In this document: positions 6,803 to 13,637 of the stretch, one piece after another | How the letters are laid out: the number at the start of each line of letters is the position of its first letter | How positions within the stretch are numbered: the first letter of the stretch is position 1 | Assembly (NCBI GenBank): GCA_934643535.1 | Contig: CAKUCE010000048.1 | Coordinates: 1 to 13,846 of the forward strand | DNA from: an uncultured Clostridia bacterium | GTDB taxonomy: Bacteria; Bacillota; Clostridia; Christensenellales; Aristaeellaceae | Reading direction: 5' to 3' | DNA length: 13,846 nt | The notes under the pieces: generated by a model | Database searches by the model: none | Seen by the model: the letters and a program-made list of their open reading frames with translations, nothing else | What the model was told of the DNA's origin: nothing | Translations under genes and position numbers: made by a program

Positions 6803-8131
6803 ATGGCAACGTTAAAGGAACAGCTGCTTGATAAAATCGCCCGCAAGGAAATGCGTGTCGGCGTTGTGGGACTGGGTTATGTAGGGCTCCCGCTGGCGGT
6901 CGAAAAGGCCAAGGCGGGTTTCAGGACCATTGGCTTTGACGTGAACAGCGAAAAGGTTCGTCTGGTGAACGAGGGCCACAACTATATCGGCGACGTGGTG
7001 GACAGCGACCTGAAGCAGATCGTGGAAAGCGGCATGCTCAGCGCCACCACCGATTTTGAAAAGATCGCTACGGCGGACTTTGTAGCCATCTGCGTGCCTA
7101 CGCCGCTGGATGTTCATCAGGAGCCGGACATCAGCTATGTGGAAAGCTCCACCCGCGCCGTTGCCCCCCACATCCACCGGGGCAGCGTGATCGTGCTGGA
7201 ATCCACGACCTATCCCGGAACCACGGAAGAGCTGCTCAAGCCCATTCTGGAAGAAGCGTCCGGCCTCAAATGCGGCGAGGACTTCTATCTGGGCTTCTCC
7301 CCGGAACGGGTCGATCCTGGCAACCTGATCTATAAAACCAAGAATACGCCCAAGGTGGTAGGCGCGATCGGCCGGGACGCCACCGAGGTCATCGCCGCCA
7401 TGTACCGGGCCGTTCTGGACAGCGACGTTTTCGAGGCTTCCTCCCCCGCCATCGCGGAAATGGAAAAAATTCTGGAAAACACCTATCGCAACATCAACAT
7501 CGGTCTGGTGAACGAGCTGGCGCAGCTGTGCGACCGCATGGGCATCGACGTGTGGGAGGTCATCGCCGCCGCCAGCACCAAGCCTTACGGCTTTCAGCCC
7601 TTCTATCCCGGCCCCGGTCTGGGCGGACACTGCATCCCGCTGGATCCCTATTACCTGACGTGGAAGGCCCGCGAATACGGCTTCCATACCAGCATGATCG
7701 AAAACAGCATGATCATCAACGACAACATGCCCCGCTACTGCGTAGAACGGGCCATGCGGCTGCTGAGCCGGAAGCATCGGAAGGCGCTGTGCGGCGCGAA
7801 GGTGCTGGCACTTGGCGTGGCCTACAAAAACGACATCGACGACTGCCGGGAAAGCCCCGCTATCCGGGTGCTGAAGCTGTTGCGGGAAGAGGGCGCGGAA
7901 GTGACCTACTTCGACCCCTGGGTGTCCCAATATAAAGAAGACGGCCAGATTTATTCCAGTGAAAAGGAACTGACCCCCGAGCTGGTTCAGGCGGCTGATC
8001 TGGTGATCGTGACCGCCGGTCACAACAACGTGGACTATGCCATGGTGCAGAAGAATGCCAAGGCGGTTTTCGACACCAAAAACGTGATGCGCAAGCACAA
8101 CGCTTTCGGCGACAACGTGGAAGTGCTGTAA
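6803..8131 (+). CDS. wbpA: UDP-N-acetyl-D-glucosamine 6-dehydrogenase (nucleotide-sugar dehydrogenase, WbpA type)
   Basis: 442-residue enzyme of the UDP-glucose/GDP-mannose dehydrogenase family. The N-terminal NAD-binding motif is GVVGLGYVGLP (20-30). ESTTYPGT (133-140) and FSPERVDPGN (165-174) follow, then the catalytic motif PGLGGHCIPLDPYYL with nucleophile Cys277, and a C-terminal UDP-binding domain (about 325-430). The FYPGPGLGGHCIP context is the form seen in WbpA-like enzymes that oxidise UDP-GlcNAc to UDP-GlcNAcA, the first step of the diacetamido-uronate pathway. The frame is open from TTG 6776, but ATG 6803 is chosen because AAAGGAGG (6786-6793) is placed correctly for it. UDP-GalNAc or UDP-ManNAc oxidation cannot be excluded, though the neighbours favour UDP-GlcNAc. 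Confidence 0.88.
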   Translation: MATLKEQLLDKIARKEMRVGVVGLGYVGLPLAVEKAKAGFRTIGFDVNSEKVRLVNEGHNYIGDVVDSDLKQIVESGMLSATTDFEKIATADFVAICVPTPLDVHQEPDISYVESSTRAVAPHIHRGSVIVLESTTYPGTTEELLKPILEEASGLKCGEDFYLGFSPERVDPGNLIYKTKNTPKVVGAIGRDATEVIAAMYRAVLDSDVFEASSPAIAEMEKILENTYRNINIGLVNELAQLCDRMGIDVWEVIAAASTKPYGFQPFYPGPGLGGHCIPLDPYYLTWKAREYGFHTSMIENSMIINDNMPRYCVERAMRLLSRKHRKALCGAKVLALGVAYKNDIDDCRESPAIRVLKLLREEGAEVTYFDPWVSQYKEDGQIYSSEKELTPELVQAADLVIVTAGHNNVDYAMVQKNAKAVFDTKNVMRKHNAFGDNVEVL

Positions 8132-8145
8132 GGAGGAACTTTTTC

Positions 8146-9276
8146 ATGCAGTTTCGGGATCTGCACCGTCAGTACGAACGGCTCAAGCCGGAAATGGACG
8201 CCGCCATCGCCGGCGTATTGGAGGACGCGCATTATATCTCCGGGCCGCAGGTCAAGGCACTGGAAGAAAGTCTGGCGCAGTACGCCGGAGTGAGGCACTG
8301 CATTTCCTGCGCCAATGGCACCGATGCGCTGAGTCTGATCCTTCACGCCTGGGGCGTGGGGCCGGGAGACGCGGTGTTCGTATCCGACTTCACCTTCTTT
8401 TCTTCCGCCGAATGCCCTGCCTGCGAGGGCGCTACGCCCATTTTTGTGGATGTGCGGGAAGATAGCTTCAATATGGATCCCGACTGTCTGGAGCGCTGCA
8501 TTCAGGCAGTGCAGGAGCAGGGCCGTCTGAAACCCAGAGCCATTGTGGCGGTGGATATTTTCGGTCTGCCCGCCGATTTTGACCGCATCGAGGCCATCGC
8601 CAAAAAGTATGACCTGCTGCTTCTGGAAGACGGCGCGCAGGCCTTTGGCGGCAGCCTGAACGGAAAAATGGCATGCAGCTTTGGCGGTGCGGCCATTACC
8701 AGCTTTTTCCCGGCCAAGCCGCTGGGATGTTATGGCGACGGCGGCGCGGTTTTCACGAATAACGATGAACTGGCGGCGCTGATCCGCTCGCTGGCCGTTC
8801 ATGGCAAGGGGACGGAAAAATACGACAACGTGCGTCTGGGCCGCAATTCCCGACTGGATACCCTGCAGGCCGCGATTCTGCAGGTCAAGCTGGAAGCCTT
8901 CCAGCGTTTTGAGCTTCACGACATCGAGGAAGCCGCCGCTTACTACACCCGCCGCTTCGGCGATCAGGTGCGCACGCCGGTCATTCCTGAAGGGTATACC
9001 TCCGCATGGGCCCAATATTCGATCCTGCTGCGGGACGAAGGCGAGCGCCGCCGGGTCATGGCTGCACTGAAAGGGCAGGAGATCCCTGCCATGATCTACT
9101 ACCCCCGCGGCATGCACCAGCAAACGGCCTTTGCTTCCATTCACGATCAGCAGGTCTGCGACTGCGCCATCAGCGCCGGTCTGTGCAGCCGCGTTCTGGC
9201 GCTGCCCCTATCCCCTTATATCACCCGAGAAGAACAGGATCAGGTCGTTGACGCGATCCTGAAAGAAGTACGGTAA
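8146..9276 (+). CDS. wbpE: PLP-dependent sugar-3-aminotransferase, DegT/DnrJ/EryC1 family (WbpE type)
   Basis: 376-residue aminotransferase. Visible features are the N-terminal FRDLHRQY, the CANGTDAL phosphate-binding loop (55-62), EDGAQAFG (161-168, with Asp162 expected to contact the pyridinium nitrogen), and FFPAKPLGCYGDGGA with the PLP Schiff-base Lys191. The FFPAKPLG variant is typical of WbpE/WlbC-like enzymes, which transfer an amino group from glutamate to the 3-keto group made by the WbpB-type enzyme. The 2-oxoglutarate released can serve that oxidoreductase, so the pair forms a cofactor cycle. ATG at 8146 follows AAGGAGG (8130-8136), which overlaps the stop of the previous gene. It is the last gene of the operon, ending 7 bp before a terminator hairpin. 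Confidence 0.87.
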   Translation: MQFRDLHRQYERLKPEMDAAIAGVLEDAHYISGPQVKALEESLAQYAGVRHCISCANGTDALSLILHAWGVGPGDAVFVSDFTFFSSAECPACEGATPIFVDVREDSFNMDPDCLERCIQAVQEQGRLKPRAIVAVDIFGLPADFDRIEAIAKKYDLLLLEDGAQAFGGSLNGKMACSFGGAAITSFFPAKPLGCYGDGGAVFTNNDELAALIRSLAVHGKGTEKYDNVRLGRNSRLDTLQAAILQVKLEAFQRFELHDIEEAAAYYTRRFGDQVRTPVIPEGYTSAWAQYSILLRDEGERRRVMAALKGQEIPAMIYYPRGMHQQTAFASIHDQQVCDCAISAGLCSRVLALPLSPYITREEQDQVVDAILKEVR

Positions 9277-9283
9277 CACATCC

Positions 9284-9322
9284 AGCCCCGAAGCTCGAAG
9301 GCTTCGGGGCTTTGATATTTTG
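9284..9322 (+). terminator. Intrinsic terminator of the wbpB-wbpA-wbpE-type operon
   Basis: The perfect 11-bp stem AGCCCCGAAGC (9284-9294) / GCTTCGGGGCT (9301-9311) encloses a 6-nt loop and is followed by TTGATATTTT. The tail is U-rich only on the plus strand, so the hairpin mainly terminates the aminotransferase transcript, not the convergent acetyltransferase. Confidence 0.8.
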
Positions 9323-9345
9323 GTATAAGACAAAAAAGGATTTTC

Positions 9346-9918
9346 TTATTTCTCGCTTTTGAGCGTATCAACCTCCAGGCTGCGGCCGCAGACCGGACAG
9401 AGACGCTTGCCGTGGAGGCGAGCGCCGCATTCGCACACCCAGTCCACCTGACGGGCCGGAACGCCCAGCATCAGCGCATGAGGCGGCACATCCGTGGTAA
9501 CGACGGCGCCCGCGCCGATCATCGCCCATGCTCCGACCGTATGGCCGCAGACGATCGTCGCGTTGGCCCCGATGGACGCGCCCTCGCAGACGCGCGTCTG
9601 TTTATAGGCGGCGTGCCCCTTGGGATACCTGGCCCGTGGGGTCAGATCGTTGGTAAAAACGCAGGACGGACCGCAGAAAACGTGATCCTCCAGAATGACG
9701 CCCTCATAAAGCGAAACGTTGTTTTGCAGCTTGCATCCATCACCGATCACCACGTTGTTGGAGATATTCACATTCTGTCCCAGAGAGCAGTTTTCCCCGA
9801 TCCGGCAGCCGGACTGCAAATGGCAGAAATGCCACACCTTCGTTCCCTTTCCGATACTCACATTCTCATCCACATAGCTGCTGGGATGAACGAAATACTC
9901 CTTTTCCGCCTGTTCCAT
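9346..9918 (-). CDS. wbpD: UDP-2-acetamido-3-amino-2,3-dideoxy-glucuronate N-acetyltransferase, hexapeptide-repeat (WbpD/WlbB type)
   Basis: 190-residue left-handed beta-helix acyltransferase. Imperfect hexapeptide repeats run from about residue 12 to 155 (for example VSIGKG, CRIGENCSLGQNVNI, ASIGANATIVCGH, AMIGAGAVVTTDV). VFTNDLTPRAR (87-97) is the motif I associate with WbpD/WlbB enzymes that acetylate the 3-amino group of the uronate. This completes the set encoded by the facing operon. The C-terminus carries C162-x-C164 and C174-P-V-C177, a possible zinc-binding tail. ATG at 9918-9916 follows GGGGGAG. The frame is open further upstream to 10500, but that part crosses the promoter and the divergent MATE gene. 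It is transcribed alone from its own promoter, convergent with the aminotransferase gene. Confidence 0.85.
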   Translation of the reverse strand: MEQAEKEYFVHPSSYVDENVSIGKGTKVWHFCHLQSGCRIGENCSLGQNVNISNNVVIGDGCKLQNNVSLYEGVILEDHVFCGPSCVFTNDLTPRARYPKGHAAYKQTRVCEGASIGANATIVCGHTVGAWAMIGAGAVVTTDVPPHALMLGVPARQVDWVCECGARLHGKRLCPVCGRSLEVDTLKSEK

Positions 9919-9949
9919 GGCAACTCTCCCCCTTGCTTGAGCTTCGTTT

Positions 9950-9978
9950 ATTGTAAAACGCCGCCGTTTTCTTGTCAA
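9950..9978 (-). promoter_or_regulatory. Strong sigma-A-type promoter of the acetyltransferase gene
   Basis: On the minus strand TTGACA (9978-9973) and TACAAT (9955-9950) are separated by 17 bp, matching consensus at 11 of 12 positions. The predicted start is near 9943, leaving a leader of about 25 nt. Confidence 0.85.
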
Positions 9979-10029
9979 CGACGGCGCGAATTTCTGCGGA
10001 AAAAGTAACGGACGTATGCGGTTGTATGC

Positions 10030-10058
10030 TTGCGCTTTTGCATCCGAATGCCTATAAT
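10030..10058 (+). promoter_or_regulatory. Promoter of the first MATE gene
   Basis: TTGCGC (10030-10035), a 17-bp spacer, and the perfect -10 TATAAT (10053-10058). It is divergent from the acetyltransferase promoter. The predicted start near 10065 gives a leader of about 28 nt with no obvious regulatory hairpin. Confidence 0.7.
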
Positions 10059-10092
10059 CATTCCGACTGATTTTGAGAAACGGGGTTGAATT

Positions 10093-11481
10093 ATGCTGCG
10101 GCGTTTCACCGGCGCTCTGACCGCCCGCCTGAACGGAATGCTGACCACGGAGCTGTTTTCGTTCCGCGAGCTGGCGAAAATGTTCGGTACTTTGCTGCTG
10201 GATCAGTTTTTCATCTGCTTTATCGGCGTCCTTTCGACCGCGATGGTTGCGGGCACCGGCGAGGCCGCCATGGCGGCGGCCAGCATGGTAGGGACGGTCA
10301 ACGCGCTGGTGACGCTGGTGTTTCTGTCCGTAGCCACGGGCGGAGCCATCGTTATTGCCCGTGCCAAGGGCAGCGGCAGTCTCCACGAAATGCGCTGTGC
10401 CATCGGCGAGACCGTAGGCCTCTGCTTTGTGCTGGGAACCGGCATGGCGGCGCTGCTGTTCGTTCTTTCCCCCACGCTGGTGGGCTGGCTTTATCCCCAT
10501 GTGGAACCGCTATTGCGGGATTATTCCATTGAATATATGCGCCTGATGTGCGTGTCCTTTGTTCCTTTTTCCGTATTCAACGCCATTTTCAATGCCTACC
10601 GCGCCATTGGAGATACCCGTTCCAGTCTGGCGCTGACGGTGATCATCAACGGTCTGCATCTGGTTTTCTGTCTGATTTTTATCAACGGCTTGAAAATGGG
10701 CATCACCGGCGCGGGCCTGAGCTATATCGTAGTGCGCACCGTAGGCATGGCGGCGGCTTTGTATTGGCTGCTCTCCTTTCACAATCCATGCGGTGTACGG
10801 ATAAAACACTTTTTTCACTTTTCCAGACGGGTTTCCCGGGAGATCGTCCACCTGGGGGTGCCTATCGCCATGGAATCGGCCCTGATGCAGGGCGGAATGC
10901 TGCTGGTACAGATCTATCTGGCCCGGCTTTCCACCATGGAAATTGCCGCTCACGCGGTATCCAATTCCATTTTGAACCTGTATTATATCCCCGGACAGAC
11001 GGTGGTCACGCTGGCCAGCACCGTGTGTGGTCAATGCATCGGCGCGGCCCAGCCCGAACTGGCACGCCGGTACTGCCGCCGTCTGATTTCCATCGGCCGG
11101 GTGCTGCTGGCGCTGACGGTTGCGCTTCTCTACCCGTTCAGTCCGCTTCTTCTGAAACTGTTCAGCGCCACGGACGCCTCCGCGCCGGTCATCTATCGGG
11201 CCTTCACCATTGCGGCCGTCTGCATGCCCTTTTTCTGGTGCGACAGCTACATCACGCCCATGATGCTCCGTTCCGCCGGAGACGCAGCCTTTACCAGCAC
11301 GGTATCGGTGGCGGCGCTGCTTTTGTGCCGCTGCGCGCTGGGCTTTGTTTTGACCATCGTCTGCGGTCTGGGCGTTCCCGGCGTATGGATCTCCCTGGCA
11401 GTGGAATGGCTGCTGCGGGCGCTGGTGCTTCGTCACCGGCTCAGCGGTGACAAATGGATCAAAACCGCTTCCACAGTCTGA
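10093..11481 (+). CDS. MATE-family efflux transporter (first copy)
   Basis: 462-residue polytopic membrane protein with about twelve hydrophobic segments in two six-helix halves, as in the MATE branch of the MOP superfamily (cation-coupled exporters of drugs and other organic cations). Typical features are the first-helix region GTLLLDQFFICFIGVLSTAMV, repeated small-residue helices (AAMAAASMVGTVNALV), NAYRAIGDTRSSL in the first half, and AAHAVSNSILNLYYIPGQ in the second. ATG at 10093 has only a weak RBS (ACGGGG); starts at ATG 10138 or 10180 are possible and would remove a short amphipathic N-terminal extension. It has its own promoter and is followed after 29 bp by a GNAT gene, probably in one transcript. 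The substrate is unknown. Export of a polysaccharide intermediate is conceivable, since Wzx flippases belong to the same superfamily, but nothing in the sequence shows it. Confidence 0.88.
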   Translation: MLRRFTGALTARLNGMLTTELFSFRELAKMFGTLLLDQFFICFIGVLSTAMVAGTGEAAMAAASMVGTVNALVTLVFLSVATGGAIVIARAKGSGSLHEMRCAIGETVGLCFVLGTGMAALLFVLSPTLVGWLYPHVEPLLRDYSIEYMRLMCVSFVPFSVFNAIFNAYRAIGDTRSSLALTVIINGLHLVFCLIFINGLKMGITGAGLSYIVVRTVGMAAALYWLLSFHNPCGVRIKHFFHFSRRVSREIVHLGVPIAMESALMQGGMLLVQIYLARLSTMEIAAHAVSNSILNLYYIPGQTVVTLASTVCGQCIGAAQPELARRYCRRLISIGRVLLALTVALLYPFSPLLLKLFSATDASAPVIYRAFTIAAVCMPFFWCDSYITPMMLRSAGDAAFTSTVSVAALLLCRCALGFVLTIVCGLGVPGVWISLAVEWLLRALVLRHRLSGDKWIKTASTV

Positions 11482-11498
11482 AGGATTTAAGGTTTGAA

Positions 11499-11505
11499 AG
11501 AAGGG
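11499..11505 (+). promoter_or_regulatory. Ribosome binding site that decides the GNAT start
   Basis: AGAAGGG lies 5 nt before TTG at 11511 and supports that codon as the start, rather than the poorly preceded ATG at 11454 inside the MATE gene. Confidence 0.55.
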
Positions 11506-11510
11506 CTTTT

Positions 11511-12017
11511 TTGATTACTCTGATAAAAGTCGATGCGCATAACGTTTGGGAGCTGCTGGATCTGCAGGTTCACCCGGAACAGGAGAATTTTGTGGCCAGC
11601 AATACGGAAAGTATTGTGGAGGCTTACACGACCCTTGCAGCAGGCGGAACGGCGCTGCCCTTCGGCATTTATGCCGGCGACCAGCCTGTAGGCTTTGTCA
11701 TGTTCGGCTACGGGGCCATTCCGGGCGACGAGGATGAACCGCCTGTGGCGGATGGCAATTACTGCCTGTGGCGTTTGATGATCGACCGCAGATTTCAGGG
11801 CCGCGGTTACGGCAAAGCCGCATTGGAGGCGGCGCTCCGCTATCTGGCCGACTTTCCCTGCGGCCCTGCTGAATACATCTGGCTTTCCTACGAACCGGCC
11901 AATCAGCAGGCCCGTGCCCTGTATCGTTCCATGGGCTTTACGGAAAACGGCCAGATGTGCGGCGACGAGATCGTTGCCGTTCTGCCGGTGGCAGAGGCGA
12001 GAAGGAGGGCTGAATGA
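11511..12017 (+). CDS. GNAT-family N-acetyltransferase, spermidine/polyamine-acetyltransferase-like
   Basis: 168-residue acetyltransferase. The N-terminus ITLIKVDAHNVWELLDLQV followed by ENFVASNTESIVEAY resembles Bacillota diamine/spermidine acetyltransferases. The acetyl-CoA pyrophosphate-binding motif A is Q96-G-R-G-Y-G-K102, and motif B is NQQARALYRSMGF (131-143). The start is uncertain. ATG 11454 would add 19 residues, overlap the MATE gene by 28 bp and has a poor RBS. TTG 11511, preceded by AGAAGGG, gives the N-terminus expected for the family (M-ITL-x-K) and is preferred. With the MATE gene upstream, an export-plus-acetylation unit for polyamines or a cationic toxicant is a reasonable inference. 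The stop codon overlaps a possible small ORF (ATGA). Confidence 0.85.
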   Translation: MITLIKVDAHNVWELLDLQVHPEQENFVASNTESIVEAYTTLAAGGTALPFGIYAGDQPVGFVMFGYGAIPGDEDEPPVADGNYCLWRLMIDRRFQGRGYGKAALEAALRYLADFPCGPAEYIWLSYEPANQQARALYRSMGFTENGQMCGDEIVAVLPVAEARRRAE

Positions 12018-12121
12018 TTCATGGCTTCGACCCAATCAGCCTTTACCGCTCTGCTCAGAACGCGACGTCTGGTTTATCCATCCAATCAATTCCTGGTTTC
12101 TTTGCTACAGTCCTGCCTTGA
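12014..12121 (+). CDS. Possible small ORF coupled to the GNAT gene
   Basis: A 35-residue frame (MIHGFDPISLYRS... ending FFATVLP) starts at an ATG that overlaps the GNAT stop as ATGA, with GGAGG at 12004-12008 directly upstream. This is the pattern of translational coupling. It ends 3 bp before the convergent MATE gene. The product has no recognisable domain or clear membrane segment, and could be a real small protein, the remnant of a longer gene, or chance. No terminator hairpin was found in this interval. Confidence 0.25.
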   Translation: MIHGFDPISLYRSAQNATSGLSIQSIPGFFATVLP

Positions 12122-12124
12122 ATT

Positions 12125-13450
12125 TCATTCGGCTTCTCTCAACGCCGTCGTATACTTCCGCATGGCCGCTGCCGCGTAAATCATTACGACCAGTTCCGTG
12201 ATGGGCATGGCAAACCACAGGGACGCCGGGCCGGCCAGTCCGGGCAGGAGCAAGATCAGCGCACCGCTGATCACCAGACCGCGCGCCACCGAGATTACAA
12301 ACGCAGCGGCGGGCTTCATGATCGCCTGAAAATAATAGGTGGAGAAAATGTTGAAAGGCAGCAGCAAAAAGGAAAGCGCATAGGTCCGAATAATGGCCGG
12401 AGCCATATCCAGGATTTCCGGCGTAGGATTCATGAAAATGCGAATGTACAGGTTGGGGAAAAGAAGGCTCAGCGTTGTCCAGAATATACCGAAAACCGCA
12501 GTGGTCCAGAGGGCAAGTCCAAGCGTTTCCCTGATCCTCCGTCCCTTTCCCGCGCCGTAATTGGTGGAGATCAAGGGCTGCGCTGCCTGACCTACGCTGT
12601 ATGCGCAGCACTGCACAAAGGTGCTGACATTGATGATGGGGCCGTAGACTGCCAGTGCGTTCGCCCCTAAATACCGCATGATCTGACGGTTGAACAGCAC
12701 GGTCAGAATTCCCATCGCCACGTCGATAAAAAAGCTGGAAAAGCCTGCGACCGTGATCTTCCACAGTTTTCGAAACAGATTGTCCACCTGTACCAGGCGC
12801 AGGGTGTTCTTCGGGCTGAGAAAATGCATCAGCATCACCAGGAAGGAAATAACGGAACCAATGGCCGTGGCCAATCCCGCGCCATATATACCCATGTTGC
12901 AGGGAAATACGAAAAAATAGTCCCCGAAAACATTAAAAACGCCGCCCAGCAGTACGCCAAGGGTAGCCAGGCCGGGGTTGCCGTCATTGCGCAGGAAAGC
13001 CGCCAGCATCTGGTTGAACAGAAACAGCGGGAACACGGCCTTAACGGGACGCATGTATTTCAGCGCTAGCTCCAGCAGTTTTTCGTCTGCGCCGAAAAAG
13101 GTCAAAATCGGACGTTCAAAGCACAGCAGCCCGGCCCATGCCAGCACGGCCAGCACTGTCAAGCCAATAACGGCAGCCGTAAAATACTGATTTTCATTTT
13201 TTCTGCCCTGACCGCCGCGCTTAGCGCTGAAAATGATGCTGCCGCCGATCCCCATCAGCAGGCCCAGACTGTAAATCACATTCCAGACCGGCGCTACCAC
13301 GGCCAGCGCCGCCGAGCCATCCGGCCCCTGGTACTGGCCTACCATCGCCATGTCCACCACGCCGTAAATGCAGGAGATCATTGCGCTGCCAAAAGCGGCG
13401 GACAGATATTTGAAATACAGCGATTTGATTTTGCCATTCAGAAGATCCAT
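12125..13450 (-). CDS. MATE-family efflux transporter (second copy)
   Basis: 441-residue polytopic protein with about twelve hydrophobic segments, MATE family (DinF/MepA-like branch by appearance). The N-terminal YGVVDMAMVGQY and the glycine/serine-rich GLLMGIGGSIIFSAKRGG (loop 2-3) are typical. AAFLRNDGNPGLATLGVLLGG ends the first half region, and NYGAGKGRRIRE is the loop of the second half. ATG at 13450-13448 follows AAGGAGG at 13460-13466. It is clearly different in sequence from the MATE protein at 10093-11481, so the two are not a recent tandem duplication. Transcription starts from a strong promoter at 13563-13590, and a complete intrinsic terminator lies in the leader just before the RBS. 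Expression is therefore probably controlled by attenuation. Substrate unknown. Confidence 0.9.
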   Translation of the reverse strand: MDLLNGKIKSLYFKYLSAAFGSAMISCIYGVVDMAMVGQYQGPDGSAALAVVAPVWNVIYSLGLLMGIGGSIIFSAKRGGQGRKNENQYFTAAVIGLTVLAVLAWAGLLCFERPILTFFGADEKLLELALKYMRPVKAVFPLFLFNQMLAAFLRNDGNPGLATLGVLLGGVFNVFGDYFFVFPCNMGIYGAGLATAIGSVISFLVMLMHFLSPKNTLRLVQVDNLFRKLWKITVAGFSSFFIDVAMGILTVLFNRQIMRYLGANALAVYGPIINVSTFVQCCAYSVGQAAQPLISTNYGAGKGRRIRETLGLALWTTAVFGIFWTTLSLLFPNLYIRIFMNPTPEILDMAPAIIRTYALSFLLLPFNIFSTYYFQAIMKPAAAFVISVARGLVISGALILLLPGLAGPASLWFAMPITELVVMIYAAAAMRKYTTALREAE

Positions 13451-13472
13451 TTTCTGCTTCCTCCTTTACATC

Positions 13473-13520
13473 AAAAAAGCCGGATAAGAACAGGCGTTTC
13501 AGCCTGCGTCTTATCCGGCT
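13473..13520 (-). terminator. Intrinsic terminator inside the MATE leader
   Basis: The outer perfect 12-bp stem AGCCGGATAAGA / TCTTATCCGGCT (13520-13509 with 13489-13478) is capped by an inner 5-bp stem CAGGC/GCCTG (13506-13502 with 13495-13491). On the minus strand a run of T residues (13477-13473) follows directly. The tail on the plus strand is not U-rich enough to act in that direction. The RBS of the MATE gene begins only about 7 nt further on. Confidence 0.85.
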
Positions 13521-13537
13521 GTTGTTTCTTCGAACAA
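13511..13537 (-). CDS. Possible leader peptide of the MATE attenuator
   Basis: TTG-initiated frame of 8 codons (MFEETTAG, then TAA), with GGAGGG 4-5 nt upstream. The stop codon lies inside the 5' arm of the terminator, so a ribosome finishing or stalling here would prevent the stem from forming. The non-ATG start, the short spacing and the occluding hairpin make translation uncertain. Confidence 0.3.
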   Translation of the reverse strand: MFEETTAG

Positions 13538-13562
13538 CGTGCCCTCCGAACGAGCAGAAGTT

Positions 13563-13590
13563 ATTGTAACAGATTTCTTTGGAATGTCAA
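13563..13590 (-). promoter_or_regulatory. Strong promoter of the second MATE gene
   Basis: On the minus strand a perfect TTGACA (13590-13585), a 16-bp spacer and TACAAT (13568-13563). The predicted start is near 13556. Confidence 0.8.
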
Positions 13591-13637
13591 GGAAAAAGCT
13601 GAATTTTCCAGTTCTTCCGTTTTCAAACGCCGCTCTT

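Larger units (their letters stand above)
13451..13556 (-). promoter_or_regulatory. Candidate attenuator leader of the second MATE gene
   Basis: An untranslated leader of about 105 nt between the promoter and the MATE start. In transcript order it holds GGAGGG (13547-13542), TTG (13537) opening an 8-codon frame, a GTTGTT/AACAAC hairpin (13538-13521) that includes this TTG, a terminator hairpin with U-tract (13520-13473), and AAGGAGG with the MATE ATG. The order promoter, short ORF, terminator, RBS, gene is that of ribosome-mediated antitermination leaders. It resembles no riboswitch class or T-box that I recognise. Confidence 0.6.

Noticed and set aside
6812..8098. 428-codon minus-strand frame opposite the WbpA-type gene
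   Set aside because: Composition (His/Val/Gly-rich, no family motifs) and exact antisense position show it is a shadow of the dehydrogenase gene. The same holds for 5691-6809 and 8035-9144.
9919..10500. Upstream extension of the acetyltransferase frame
   Set aside because: It crosses the acetyltransferase's own promoter and the divergent MATE gene. The hexapeptide protein has its natural start at 9918 with a good RBS.
11454..11510. ATG 11454 as start of the GNAT gene
   Set aside because: It lies inside the MATE gene without a good RBS and adds 19 residues not expected in the family. TTG 11511 has AGAAGGG and the expected N-terminus.
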